Position numbers and translations under genes: made by a program | The notes under the pieces: model-generated | The model's input: only the letters and a program-made list of their open reading frames with translations | Told to the model about the DNA's origin: nothing | The model's database searches: none | Part shown: in pieces, positions 33,980 through 42,834 of the stretch | Layout of the letters: each line of letters opens with the position of its first letter | Position numbering within the stretch: the stretch's first letter is position 1 | NCBI GenBank assembly: GCA_947652735.1 | Contig: CANTEG010000002.1 | Location: forward strand, 124,001-188,000 | Reading direction: 5' to 3' | DNA: 64,000 nucleotides | Origin: an uncultured Lachnospiraceae bacterium | GTDB lineage: Bacteria; Bacillota; Clostridia; Lachnospirales; Lachnospiraceae

Positions 33980-35251
33980 TTATTGCATAGAAGCAATCAA
34001 AGCTGCGATATCATCTGGTGACATCGGCTTATTAGGGTCATCGCTGATAGGAGCAGGGGCCACAGGCTCTGGTTCCGGTTCGGGCTCACTTGCAGGAGTC
34101 ATGGAAGCAATTAAAGCAGCAATATCATCTGGCGACATCTTTTGGTTCATATCATCGCTGGCAGGTGCTGTAATAACCTCAGGTTCAGGAACACTTGGCT
34201 CTGGCATTTTCACAGATTCAGCAAGTGCTTCTAAAGATCTGTTCATTGCTTCCTCCTCTGATGTTACCGCCATAGAAGGCACCACACTTGGTTCTGGTTC
34301 CAGTTCTGGCTCTGTTTCTTCTGCTTCTGAAATGCCATCCAATAAAGCCTCAATATCAATATCTGAAGTCTCAGCAACAACATTTGCATCAGGGATGTCA
34401 TGTATAAATGGGGTTTCATCCACTACGTCTTCGTTAGCGGTATCTTCATCCGTGTCGGCAGTAAAATCAAAATCATCTGGTATATCATCGGTTGCCAGTA
34501 CAAGTCCGTCATCATCATCTTCCATAATATCATCAGGAAGTTCTTCGGGAGCACCTTCAAATATTTCTAAGCTGTCCTTTGGAGCCTCTGCCGCAGGTGC
34601 AGGAGCAAGAGAAAGCTCTGAAATTTTTCCTGACATGGAAACTACACGGTTTTTAATTGAGGTTATATCATCTGAAAGAGCATGAATGGAACTGGCAAAT
34701 GCAGCCTTTTCACTTTCAGAGCATTGCTCAATCAGTATGGACAAGGAATCTAAATCAGTATCCAGCTTGTCAAGAGAAGCTGTTAATTTGTCTGTGCTGA
34801 TTGAATTATATTTTATAAGTACCTTAACTGCTTTGTTAATTGTCTGGACTGTCGTATGGTTTGAAACATCAGCAGCTTCTTTCGTAAGAGCTTCCTGCCG
34901 TGCTGCAAAGACGGCATTTTCTTCATCCATTTTTTTAAGGGTTGTTGCAATTTTACGGATTTGAACATAGGTTGCTTTATTGAGCCGTTCGGCATCCTCA
35001 CTGCCGCTGGCAAGTGCCTTGAAGCCTGTTATCACAGTCTGGTCTATGTATTCTTTGAGATTCGCTTCCTTTGCCCTGTTCAGTCCGGAAATGGTGCTTA
35101 AAAATACAAATACGGAAACGACAAGAACAAGTGAAACAACAATAATATAAACAGGTTGGTTTCGGTATTCCATAATGCAGTAAACCCAACCAAGCAGGCA
35201 AGTAATGCCTATCATACCTACAGTTATCAGTCTTTTATATAATACATCCAT
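33980..35251 (-). CDS. Acidic membrane protein with C-terminal MSPDDIAALIASM repeats
   Basis: The 423-residue protein is of unknown function. Two membrane helices lie at about 8-27 and 33-54, then a coiled-coil-rich cytoplasmic domain (about 60-215), then a highly acidic, Pro/Glu-rich region with E-P-E-P repeats. The end holds two copies of D-D-x-N-x-x-M-S-P-D-D-I-A-A-L-I-A-S-M, one being the very C-terminus. A weaker related segment, D-I-E-A-L-L-D-G-I, occurs earlier. The motif resembles L-S-Q-x-E-I-D-A-L-L at the N-terminus of FliM, which binds CheY. It may be a docking peptide. CGGAGG 8 bases before ATG 35251 supports the start. Confidence 0.6.
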   Translation of the reverse strand: MDVLYKRLITVGMIGITCLLGWVYCIMEYRNQPVYIIVVSLVLVVSVFVFLSTISGLNRAKEANLKEYIDQTVITGFKALASGSEDAERLNKATYVQIRKIATTLKKMDEENAVFAARQEALTKEAADVSNHTTVQTINKAVKVLIKYNSISTDKLTASLDKLDTDLDSLSILIEQCSESEKAAFASSIHALSDDITSIKNRVVSMSGKISELSLAPAPAAEAPKDSLEIFEGAPEELPDDIMEDDDDGLVLATDDIPDDFDFTADTDEDTANEDVVDETPFIHDIPDANVVAETSDIDIEALLDGISEAEETEPELEPEPSVVPSMAVTSEEEAMNRSLEALAESVKMPEPSVPEPEVITAPASDDMNQKMSPDDIAALIASMTPASEPEPEPEPVAPAPISDDPNKPMSPDDIAALIASMQ

Positions 35252-35355
35252 GAAGGTATCCTCCGAATAATAGTTAAAATAAAATTACAAACAAATTTAT
35301 TCTATCATATCAGAAAAAAATATTCCAGTGTTTTGAGATGATATTTTACTGTATA

Positions 35356-35384
35356 TTGACTTTTAATACGCATAAAGATAAAAT
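35356..35384 (+). promoter_or_regulatory. Promoter of the Card1-like/glycosyltransferase operon
   Basis: TTGACT at 35356-35361 and TAAAAT at 35379-35384, spacer 17 bases, about 30 bases before the start codon at 35414. Confidence 0.75.
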
Positions 35385-35413
35385 ATTAGTGTCATTAAAG
35401 GGGGTGGCTGCAT

Positions 35414-36601
35414 ATGGGACGAACAAAGGTCATAGTAGAATTTTATTCGGAGGAGCCATTGGAAAATATAATGGCAATGATAAAATACAGACCGGAAAAA
35501 ATCATATTTCTTGGGCACAAGGATAATATGATTACAAAGAAAATAAATGATATAAAAAAATTTCGGGATAGAAAGTGCGGCGACACAGAGCTTGAGTTTA
35601 TTGAAGTTCCAAGGGATGACTTGAATGGAGCTATTTCCCTTATGACAGATATAATTAGAGAAAATCCAGGGGTTCGGTTTGAATTAACAGGCGGAAGTGA
35701 ACTGATACTGATTGCACTGGGATGTATAGCAGCCAGAATGGATATTAGTAAGCTTAGAATTGACCCGTTTACGGGAACAGAGATTGATATAAGGGGGTCA
35801 GAGGTTGTAACCTCCGATTACCACTATAATTTAAGTATAGCAGATGACATAATACTTCACGGGGGGGTACTTACAAAGCAGACGGGAAATTATTCCGTGT
35901 GGAATTTTACGGAAGAATTCAGGCAGGACATAAGGGCAGCCTGGAAGATATGTCAGAAACATAGAGGAAACTGGAACAGATATTGTGCGAGAATAGACGA
36001 GCTTAGAAAAAATATGCCTGACCAGTTTGAGGGGTGGATTGAGCTTTTCAGAAATCCTTTAGGGGAAGCAATACAGCTTTTAAGGGATTTGCACCAAAGC
36101 GGACTAATCAGGGATTACAGCGAAGCGGGAAAGCGGGTTGTGTTCAGGTATAAGAATAACATGATAAAGAGAATTATTGGCAAGGCAGGCAATATACTTG
36201 AACTGCATGTGTATGAGGTTGCAACAAGGGATGGTTATGTTTTTTCTGATGCCCTTATCGGTGCCCATATAGATTGGGATGGTGAAATACATGATATGGA
36301 AAATCCAGGGTATGATACTATAAATGAAATAGATATTATACTGATGAAAAAGGTTTGTCCTATCTTTATATCCTGCAAGAGCGGTAAAGCAGGAGGTGCC
36401 GCACTCCATGAGTTGGAGACGGTGTCAAGAAAGTTCGGCGGAAAATATGCAAGAAAAGCACTTGTGCTTGCAAGAGGCTGTGATGACACTACAGGTACGC
36501 AATTTTTTAAGCAGAGAGCCAAGGACATGCACATTTGGATTATAGATGACGTATTCAAGATGAGTGATGATGAGCTTTTGGAACGATTGAAGAAAATATA
36601 A
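35414..36601 (+). CDS. Card1/Can2-like CARF-nuclease (DUF1887 family)
   Basis: The 395-residue protein has an N-terminal Rossmann-like CARF domain with F-L-G-H-K-D-N near residue 34 and the ligand-loop motif F-E-L-T-G-G-S-E-L-I-L-I-A-L near residue 94, comparable to T-G-G-T-K in CARF proteins. The middle is winged-helix-like. The C-terminal PD-(D/E)XK nuclease shows N-E-I-D-I-I-L then P-I-F-I-S-C-K-S-G (D...C-K). This is the architecture of Card1, a nuclease switched on by cyclic oligoadenylate in type III CRISPR defence. No Cas gene or repeat array is in the window. The start has a GGGGGTGG site. Glycosyltransferases follow after 24 bases. Confidence 0.78.
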   Translation: MGRTKVIVEFYSEEPLENIMAMIKYRPEKIIFLGHKDNMITKKINDIKKFRDRKCGDTELEFIEVPRDDLNGAISLMTDIIRENPGVRFELTGGSELILIALGCIAARMDISKLRIDPFTGTEIDIRGSEVVTSDYHYNLSIADDIILHGGVLTKQTGNYSVWNFTEEFRQDIRAAWKICQKHRGNWNRYCARIDELRKNMPDQFEGWIELFRNPLGEAIQLLRDLHQSGLIRDYSEAGKRVVFRYKNNMIKRIIGKAGNILELHVYEVATRDGYVFSDALIGAHIDWDGEIHDMENPGYDTINEIDIILMKKVCPIFISCKSGKAGGAALHELETVSRKFGGKYARKALVLARGCDDTTGTQFFKQRAKDMHIWIIDDVFKMSDDELLERLKKI

Positions 36602-36625
36602 AATTTTAAAGAGGAAATACATGTT

Positions 36626-37378
36626 ATGAAAGTCAGCGGATGCATAGTAACATACAACAATATAGATGTTATAGAGGCTTGTATAGAAAGCGTTTTACAG
36701 TACACAAAGGGTGTGGATTTTAAGCTGTATGTAGTTGACAACGGTTCCACTGACGGTACGAGAGAGCTTATCAGGAAAAAGTACGGCAGCGTAATACTCA
36801 TAGAAAACGATAAAAACAGAGGGTTTGGTGAGGGACACAACAAGGTTATTCCGATGATTGATTCAAAATACCATGTGATTATCAATCCTGACATAAAGCT
36901 TGCGTCGGATACTATTTCGGTCCTATGCGGGTTTATGGACAAGAATGAAAGTGTTGCTATGGTCACACCGAGGATTTTAAATGAGGATAAGACTGAGCAG
37001 TATCTGCCGAAGTATTGCCCTACAATAAGGTACGTAATTATAAGCAAGATTAAGCCGTTCCGTTATCTGAGGAGACAGTACACCAGACAGGATGAAAGAT
37101 TTGAAAAACCTGTCAAAATCGAATTTTCCACGGGTTGTTTTTTGGTTGTGCGGACAGAGCTGTTTCAGGAGCTTGGGGGGTTTGACAGCAGATTTTTTAT
37201 GTACTGTGAGGATGCGGATTTATCAAGACGCGTAAGAAAAAAAGGATATATTGTTTTTTATCCGCAGGCAAGTGTCATCCACAGATGGGAGCGGGAAAAT
37301 ACAAGGAGCCTGAAAGGGGTTATCAGATTTATGTCCTCACTCGCCAAATATTTTTTGAAGTGGGGAATCAAATTTTAG
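36626..37378 (+). CDS. GT2-family glycosyltransferase (rhamnosyltransferase-like)
   Basis: The 250-residue GT-A fold enzyme resembles WbbL-type rhamnosyltransferases. It has V-T-Y-N-N-I-D-V-I, the nucleotide-sugar contact V-V-D-N-G-S-T-D-G-T, the metal motif I-I-N-P-D-I-K near residue 90, and the acceptor-side segment G-F-D-S-R-F-F-M-Y-C-E-D-A-D-L-S-R-R. It lacks membrane helices and should work on the cytoplasmic face of the membrane in polysaccharide assembly. It is the first of three adjacent GT2 genes with spacings of 14 bases or less. The sugar and acceptor cannot be told. Confidence 0.9.
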   Translation: MKVSGCIVTYNNIDVIEACIESVLQYTKGVDFKLYVVDNGSTDGTRELIRKKYGSVILIENDKNRGFGEGHNKVIPMIDSKYHVIINPDIKLASDTISVLCGFMDKNESVAMVTPRILNEDKTEQYLPKYCPTIRYVIISKIKPFRYLRRQYTRQDERFEKPVKIEFSTGCFLVVRTELFQELGGFDSRFFMYCEDADLSRRVRKKGYIVFYPQASVIHRWERENTRSLKGVIRFMSSLAKYFLKWGIKF

Positions 37379-37392
37379 AGGGATAGTGGTTC

Positions 37393-38160
37393 ATGTCGAT
37401 TTACGGAATTATTGTTTTGTATAACAAGGCATTTAATAAAACTTCATATAAAGCGCTTATGGATAATGGCGTAAGCCTTATAGTATGTGACAACAGCACA
37501 AGGACTATGGGTAATGAGGCGGAGGTATCGGACGCAGGTGCCTACTATATTCCTATGGGGGGAAATAAAGGACTTGCATGTGCATATAACAAGGCAATTG
37601 ATATGATAAAGGATAAGCTTTCGCCAAAAAAGGATGATTATGTATGTCTGTTTGATGATGATACCGAAATACCGCTCCAATATCCAAATGAGATAAAATC
37701 AAGGAGAGAGCCAATCCTGCTTCCTATCGTGAGTGACGGTACAGGGATAATGTCCCCTTGTCTTATGAAGAATAAAATTGTCAAACGGTTTAATAGTGTG
37801 GTGGATGCGATGAAAGCCGACCCGAAGCAGATTACGGGAATCAACAGTTGTATGGCTGTGAGATGGGACTGTTACGATAATTACCGATATGATGAAACTA
37901 TGTTTTTGGACTATATAGACCACACATTCATATATGATATGAGAAAAAAGGGAATCTATCCGGCTGTTTTTAATTTTAAAATAAGGCAACACTTTTCAGC
38001 GGTAGAGGATAACAAAAAAAAGGCGGCGAAAAGATTTGCAAGGCAAAAGTCAGACCTTAAAATTTTTTATGGGGATAGAAAGCCGATATATTATTATATT
38101 GTTATGAAAAAGAAAATTAAGCTCGCAGTTAAGTATAGGGATATACGATTTTTAAGGTGA
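37393..38160 (+). CDS. GT2-family glycosyltransferase, second of three
   Basis: A 255-residue GT2-like enzyme with Y-G-I-I-V-L-Y-N-K near the start, V-C-D-N-S-T-R, G-G-N-K-G-L-A-C-A-Y-N-K-A and the metal-binding C-L-F-D-D-D-T-E. The acceptor-side motif is M-F-L-D-Y-I-D-H-T-F, with D-Y-I-D where the first gene has E-D-A-D. The tail is basic. It lies 14 bases after the first glycosyltransferase gene, and its stop overlaps the region that starts the third. It likely adds another residue to the same glycan. Confidence 0.85.
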   Translation: MSIYGIIVLYNKAFNKTSYKALMDNGVSLIVCDNSTRTMGNEAEVSDAGAYYIPMGGNKGLACAYNKAIDMIKDKLSPKKDDYVCLFDDDTEIPLQYPNEIKSRREPILLPIVSDGTGIMSPCLMKNKIVKRFNSVVDAMKADPKQITGINSCMAVRWDCYDNYRYDETMFLDYIDHTFIYDMRKKGIYPAVFNFKIRQHFSAVEDNKKKAAKRFARQKSDLKIFYGDRKPIYYYIVMKKKIKLAVKYRDIRFLR

Positions 38161-38174
38161 TGGGAGAATGTCAT

Positions 38175-38873
38175 ATGGTGTCTGTTGCAATGGCAGTTTA
38201 CAATGGAAGAAAGTATGTAAAACAACAGCTTGATTCGATTTTAATGCAGTTGGATCAAGAGGATGAGATTTGTATTTCCGTTGACCCATCAGATGATGGA
38301 AGTGAGGAACTGCTGAATCAGCTTGCAAAAACAGAAAAAAGAATCAGGCTGTCAAAAGGTTCAGGAAATGGCGTTGCCGCAAATTTTGAAAATGCGGTTT
38401 CCATGTGCAGGGGAGATATCGTTTTCCTTTCTGACCAGGATGACGTATGGGAAGCAGACAAGGTGAGCTTTGTAAAAAAATGTTTTGACAAAACAGGTGC
38501 AATTCTCGTTATACATGATGTCCGTATCATGGATGAACAGCTTGAAACCGTTATTAACGAATCCTTTTACCGGTTGAAAAACAGCCGTAGGGGATTGATT
38601 AAAAATATAATCAGAAATTCATATATGGGTTCTGCCATGGCATTTAAAAGGGAACTGGTACAATTTATTTTACCTATACCAAAAAACATTCCAATGCATG
38701 ATCAGTGGATTGGACTTGTTGCAGAAAGAAAGGGAAAGGTTATTTTTACTTCCAGAAAGCTTATGCAATACAGGCGGCATGGTGCAAATGTCAGTGAACT
38801 CAGACATGCAGACGTAAGGAAAATGCTTATGTGGAGAATTCAAATGATTAAAGCCATAGTCAGAGTAAAATAG
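38175..38873 (+). CDS. GT2-family glycosyltransferase, third of three
   Basis: A 232-residue GT2 enzyme with V-S-V-A-M-A-V-Y-N-G-R-K-Y-V-K-Q-Q-L-D-S-I near the start, V-D-P-S-D-D-G-S, and the metal motif F-L-S-D-Q-D-D-V-W. The later part has H-D-Q-W-I-G-L and R-R-H-G-A-N-V, the pattern of WcaA-like and rhamnosyl GT2 enzymes. I place the start at ATG 38175, 8 bases after GGGAG; GTG 38157 and ATG 38160 overlap the previous stop. The three enzymes probably build one surface glycan repeat, but no polymerase or flippase gene is nearby. Confidence 0.87.
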   Translation: MVSVAMAVYNGRKYVKQQLDSILMQLDQEDEICISVDPSDDGSEELLNQLAKTEKRIRLSKGSGNGVAANFENAVSMCRGDIVFLSDQDDVWEADKVSFVKKCFDKTGAILVIHDVRIMDEQLETVINESFYRLKNSRRGLIKNIIRNSYMGSAMAFKRELVQFILPIPKNIPMHDQWIGLVAERKGKVIFTSRKLMQYRRHGANVSELRHADVRKMLMWRIQMIKAIVRVK

Positions 38874-38917
38874 GCATATACTGTATCTATATGTTGGTTT
38901 CAATTTGGAGGTAATAT

Positions 38918-40621
38918 ATGGATAACGGATGTGCCGAGTATGTTTATTCAGAGGATTATCTTTCGTTTCTTGTTAGATATGACAACGATATTCAAGGTGT
39001 GTATGAAAGCTTTGAGCCGGATTGTGTTTCTGTAATTAATAATCAATTTTTGGTTGCATATAAAAAACGTACCCTTGCAGATGAGGGGGAAATTTTTAGG
39101 CTTGGATATCAGGTGCTTCCTAAATGCTATGGTTTGCTGGATGAGGATGTGGTACGGGTTACGGGTGCAGAGAGACTACGAGGATTTCCAGGACTTGGGC
39201 TTAGCGGAAAGGGAGTGTTGATTGGATTTGTAGATACAGGCATAGATATAGGAACACCGGCATTTAGGGGAGTGGATGGAACTACAAGAATAGCGGCAAT
39301 ATGGGATCAAAATGAAAATGTATATGGTATGAGTGATGCCTTTTTGGGATATGGGGCAGTATTTACAAGGGCACAGATAAATGATGCATTACAAGCGAAT
39401 AACCCATATGAGCAGATTCCATCTGTGGATGAGGATGGGCATGGGACATTTTTGGCTTCGGTGGCAGCAGGAAATGATGGTATGGCACCTGATTCTGAAA
39501 TAATAATGGTCAAGCTGCGTCCGGCTAAAGCTACTCTCCGGGAAGTTAATCTTATACCTGAAGAAGCCAAATGTTTTGGTGAAGATGATATAATGATTGG
39601 TATTAAATTTTTGATAAGTCAGGCGGCAAAGCTTGGGAGACCTATTGTTATCTGTATGGGAATTGGGACAAATCAGGGTGACCATGCCGGAAATTCATAT
39701 TTAGAAATGTATTTGAATTCTTTTGTGGGTCTTAGAGGTTCTGCTATTATAGCGGCAGCAGGAAACGAGACGGGATATGGTACCCACTATCAGGAGATGA
39801 CTATAGATGAGGGATACAGCAATGTAGAGATTGCAGTAGGCAGCAATGATAAGGGATTTATTTTAGAGCTTTGGGGTAAATCGCCAGGGTTTTTGGATAT
39901 AGATATTGTATCGCCTACAGGTGAGGTATTTTCGGATATTCCTGTTACAAGATCGGGTGAGGCATCAAGAACGTTTTTGTATGAAGGCACGACGGTGGAT
40001 GTACAGACTGTATCAGCAGGAAGAACAACAGGGGATCCTTGTGTGTTTATGCGGTTTATGAATCCTACTGAGGGCATATGGGCAGTGCGGGTGAATGGTC
40101 AGGGCTCAACGGCAGAAAATGGTTATAATATGTGGTTGCCAATACATAATTTCCTAAATTCAGATACGCGGTTCGCCATACCTGAGCCGGATGTGACAAT
40201 TTGTGCACCGGGTAACACGGAAGGGGTAATTACTGTGGCGGGATATGACTACAACACGAATGCCATATATGTGAATTCAAGTCGGGGGTATACAAGAAAT
40301 GGAAGAATAAAGCCGGATATAACGGCACCTGCGGTAGATATTCAGGGCGTATTTGCGGGGAGGGGTGCAAGCAGCACGCAAAACGTTCTTACTACACGAA
40401 AAAGCGGAACCAGTATTGCATCTGCTGTTGTGGCAGGTGGTTCTGCACTGATTATACAGTGGGGCGTTGTTAATGGGAATAGTCCGCTGATGACCAGTTC
40501 AAATGTGAAACAAATGCTGCTTCGCGGGGCAGACAGGGTAAATCCGCTGAAATATCCGAACAGAATTTGGGGTTATGGCGTTTTAGATTTGTTTGGTGCA
40601 TTTGAAGTTTTAAGAGACTGA
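38918..40621 (+). CDS. Subtilisin-family serine protease, Csp germination-protease-like
   Basis: The 567-residue S8 peptidase has an intact catalytic triad: D in G-F-V-D-T-G-I-D (about residue 109), H in D-G-H-G-T-F-L-A-S-V-A (about 176) and S in S-G-T-S-I-A-S-A-V-V-A-G (about 497). An N-terminal prodomain-like stretch (about 1-90) and a large insertion of about 130 residues after G-N-E-T match clostridial Csp proteases, which process spore-cortex hydrolase SleC at germination. There is no signal peptide, as in Csp. Many related proteases of unknown role exist in Lachnospiraceae, so the germination role is inferred. GGAGG precedes the ATG. Confidence 0.85.
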   Translation: MDNGCAEYVYSEDYLSFLVRYDNDIQGVYESFEPDCVSVINNQFLVAYKKRTLADEGEIFRLGYQVLPKCYGLLDEDVVRVTGAERLRGFPGLGLSGKGVLIGFVDTGIDIGTPAFRGVDGTTRIAAIWDQNENVYGMSDAFLGYGAVFTRAQINDALQANNPYEQIPSVDEDGHGTFLASVAAGNDGMAPDSEIIMVKLRPAKATLREVNLIPEEAKCFGEDDIMIGIKFLISQAAKLGRPIVICMGIGTNQGDHAGNSYLEMYLNSFVGLRGSAIIAAAGNETGYGTHYQEMTIDEGYSNVEIAVGSNDKGFILELWGKSPGFLDIDIVSPTGEVFSDIPVTRSGEASRTFLYEGTTVDVQTVSAGRTTGDPCVFMRFMNPTEGIWAVRVNGQGSTAENGYNMWLPIHNFLNSDTRFAIPEPDVTICAPGNTEGVITVAGYDYNTNAIYVNSSRGYTRNGRIKPDITAPAVDIQGVFAGRGASSTQNVLTTRKSGTSIASAVVAGGSALIIQWGVVNGNSPLMTSSNVKQMLLRGADRVNPLKYPNRIWGYGVLDLFGAFEVLRD

Positions 40622-40701
40622 TTTTTCTCTTGATATATATCCATTTATAAAGTATATTTATAGTAAGTATAGTTATTTCGGACAAAGTGGGGGAATGACG
40701 T

Positions 40702-42105
40702 ATGGAAAAAGACTGGGTTATACTAAAAATTGATGATGAACGTATGACCGTATCCTTGATGGTGAATAAGCCCGAGGGTGAACAACAGCTATGCCCTCCA
40801 AAAGGTTTTATTGAAAACTACTTAAAGGAACACGGTGTTACCGCTGGAATTGACAAAAACGCAATTGCCATGTTATATAAACCTGAAAATTATGGACAAG
40901 ACATTATAGTGGCAAGAGGAAAACCTCCTATCAATGGTCGTGATGGATTTTATGAATATATGGTTGCACTTGAAGATGACAGGTCAAAGCCTATAATTAA
41001 AGAAGATGGTTCCGTAGATTACATAAATTCCCTGAAACTTGCAATGATAAAAAAAGATGATTTGTTTGCCGTGTATGTTCCTCCAACACAGGGCAAACCC
41101 GGATACACAGTTTGTTCGGAAGTGGTTCCTCCTGTAAAAGGAAAGGATCTTCGTAAGCTTAGAGGAAAGGGATTTAACGTAAGCGAGGATGGAAAAGAGT
41201 ATAGGGCGGCACTTGATGGACGTATACGGAAAAATGAGGATAAAATTATAATTGAAAGTGTATATGAGGTACATGGGGACCTCGATATACAGCAGGGCAA
41301 TGTAAAATTCAACGGTGATGTTGAAGTAAGAGGAGATGTAAGAAGCGGTCTTACAATAGAAACAAACGGAAATATTTACATACACGGGCATGTGGGAGGT
41401 TGCAGGCTTATAGCAGGCGGTACCATTACAATCAGAAAGGGTATTCAGGGCAGAAATAAGTGTACGATGGTTGCAAAAGGTGATGTCGCGTGCAGTTTTA
41501 TGGAACGGTGCATTGTCAGTACAGGCGGTGACTTATATGCAAATTACATATTGGACAGTGATGTTGCAGTAAGAGGAAAGATTTATGCCAATTCAAGACA
41601 GGGAGTAATTATCGGTGGAAATGTTTCTGCCATGCAGGGAATTGTTGTAAAGGAAGTAGGGAACACATTGGGAATTGTTACTACCCTACAGTCAGGTGTG
41701 TTGCCTGAGCATGTACAAGACGTGGCAATATACGAGGATCAGCTTAAGAAGCTGTCGGATGATATAGAACTGCTGGAGAAAAATCTTAAAAGGTTTGATG
41801 CAATTCCAGGTAACATGCGGACAAAGGAAAATGAAGAACTGCGTATGCGGATACTGCGGGCAAAGGTAATAGTAGTTACTGATTATAAAAAAATAGAGAG
41901 TAAGCTTGAAACTTTAAAATCAGAAATGGAAATTGCCAGAGAACAGGCAGTTATCAAAATAACAGGCTATGCTTATAATGGAACCAAAATCATTATGGGG
42001 CAGAATGGATTTACTTTAAAAGACGATGTCAGGGATGTGGAGTACCGTTACGAAAACAACGAGGTAGTCCAGTCGGCAGGAGTATATAAGCGGGGCGTTT
42101 ATTAA
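40702..42105 (+). CDS. FapA/DUF342-family protein
   Basis: The 467-residue protein follows the DUF342 (FapA) pattern. The N-terminal part has G-I-D-K-N-A-I and A-R-G-K-P-P-I-N-G-R-D-G. The middle is a right-handed beta-helix made of short repeats (G-D-L-D-I-Q-Q-G-N-V-K-F-N-G-D-V-E-V-R-G-D-V, then N-I-Y-I-H-G-H-V-G-G-C-R, G-I-Q-G-R-N-K-C). A C-terminal coiled coil follows at about 340-420. The family has been linked to flagellar assembly or to cell-surface polymers but occurs in many non-motile species. No flagellar cluster is in the window. A terminator follows. Confidence 0.85.
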   Translation: MEKDWVILKIDDERMTVSLMVNKPEGEQQLCPPKGFIENYLKEHGVTAGIDKNAIAMLYKPENYGQDIIVARGKPPINGRDGFYEYMVALEDDRSKPIIKEDGSVDYINSLKLAMIKKDDLFAVYVPPTQGKPGYTVCSEVVPPVKGKDLRKLRGKGFNVSEDGKEYRAALDGRIRKNEDKIIIESVYEVHGDLDIQQGNVKFNGDVEVRGDVRSGLTIETNGNIYIHGHVGGCRLIAGGTITIRKGIQGRNKCTMVAKGDVACSFMERCIVSTGGDLYANYILDSDVAVRGKIYANSRQGVIIGGNVSAMQGIVVKEVGNTLGIVTTLQSGVLPEHVQDVAIYEDQLKKLSDDIELLEKNLKRFDAIPGNMRTKENEELRMRILRAKVIVVTDYKKIESKLETLKSEMEIAREQAVIKITGYAYNGTKIIMGQNGFTLKDDVRDVEYRYENNEVVQSAGVYKRGVY

Positions 42106-42111
42106 GAATCA

Positions 42112-42174
42112 AAAAGAGCATCTTCACAAAGTGTTTTATCAGATAAGAAAACATTTTATGGAGATGCTCTTTTC
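42112..42174 (+). terminator. Terminator after the FapA-like gene
   Basis: AGAGCATCT (about 42115-42123) pairs with AGATGCTCT (about 42163-42171), flanked by A and T runs. The loop holds a second imperfect hairpin. It may also end cold-shock transcription from the other side. Confidence 0.75.
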
Positions 42175-42218
42175 ATTTGACAGGAAACTAAGCTTCCTGC
42201 CAGCACGTTCCGTATAGA

Positions 42219-42238
42219 GCCTGCTGGGATTCGAACTG
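42219..42238 (-). other. tRNA 3'-end-like fragment (T-loop GTTCGAATCCC)
   Basis: On the minus strand CAGTTCGAATCCCAGCAGGC reads like a T-loop and the 3' strand of a T-stem plus part of an acceptor stem. The 5' strand of the T-stem does not match and no D- or anticodon arm is present. It is therefore not a functional tRNA but may be a remnant or an attachment-site scar downstream of the cold-shock gene. Confidence 0.4.
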
Positions 42239-42267
42239 TAGCGCTGAATGCGCTTCATTCAATTGAA

Positions 42268-42480
42268 TTAGACTGCAACTACATTTACAGCACGTGACTT
42301 GCTGGCATCCTTTGGATCTGCTTCAGTATCAAACGAAACCTTCTGACCCTCGTTTAAGGTTTTAAATCCATCAACCTGAATGGCTGAGAAATGTACGAAT
42401 ACGTCATCTCCTGTTGCATCATTTGTAATAAATCCATAACCCTTCTCAGAATTAAACCATTTTACTGTACCGTTGTTCAT
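42268..42480 (-). CDS. Cold-shock protein, CspA family
   Basis: The 70-residue single cold-shock domain carries both RNA-binding motifs, K-G-Y-G-F-I (RNP1) and V-F-V-H-F-S (RNP2), starting [10 protein letters not shown]. It binds single-stranded RNA or DNA and melts mRNA structure. AGGAGG before ATG 42480 fixes the start. The frame runs further upstream but only through the 5' leader. A leader of about 112 bases from the promoter at 42599-42627 is typical of cold-shock mRNAs, where the leader folds according to temperature. Small hairpins follow the stop. Confidence 0.95.
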   Translation of the reverse strand: MNNGTVKWFNSEKGYGFITNDATGDDVFVHFSAIQVDGFKTLNEGQKVSFDTEADPKDASKSRAVNVVAV

Positions 42481-42598
42481 TGTGGTACCTCCTAAATATT
42501 TATTGTAAACAAAATTAAAAAATCTCACAAATATCTGCACATCACCGAATACCATAACATGCATCATGTGAGAACTAGAAAGTATTGAATACGTAAAG

Positions 42599-42627
42599 AG
42601 TGTAACATAAATACGCAATTGTGTCAA
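42599..42627 (-). promoter_or_regulatory. Promoter of the cold-shock gene
   Basis: On the minus strand, TTGACA (42622-42627) and TACACT (42599-42604) have a 17-base spacer. The start would be near 42592, giving a 5' leader of about 112 bases. Confidence 0.75.
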
Positions 42628-42834
42628 TCAATTTTATCGGACGAAAAATTCTTTTTTTCTTCAGAAAGAAGAAACAGTGTTTTAAGGCTGCTTTTGTTTG
42701 CCCGTAAACATATGTTGTGGTATAATATACACAAAGAAAATGAGGAGTGGGAAAGATAAATATATTATAGTATTACATAAGGAAACAAAAGTTTTTAATG
42801 TGCATAGAATGCACGATAATTTGGAGGGATGAGT

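Noticed and set aside
33870..34685. Open frame of 271 codons on the plus strand, opposite the acidic membrane-protein gene
   Set aside because: It is the mirror of the Glu/Pro-rich coding region, rich in Ser and Gly by complementarity, and has no ribosome binding site or domain.
42200..42300. Complete tRNA gene on the minus strand
   Set aside because: Only the T-loop and 3' side match; the T-stem partner, D-arm and anticodon arm are missing.
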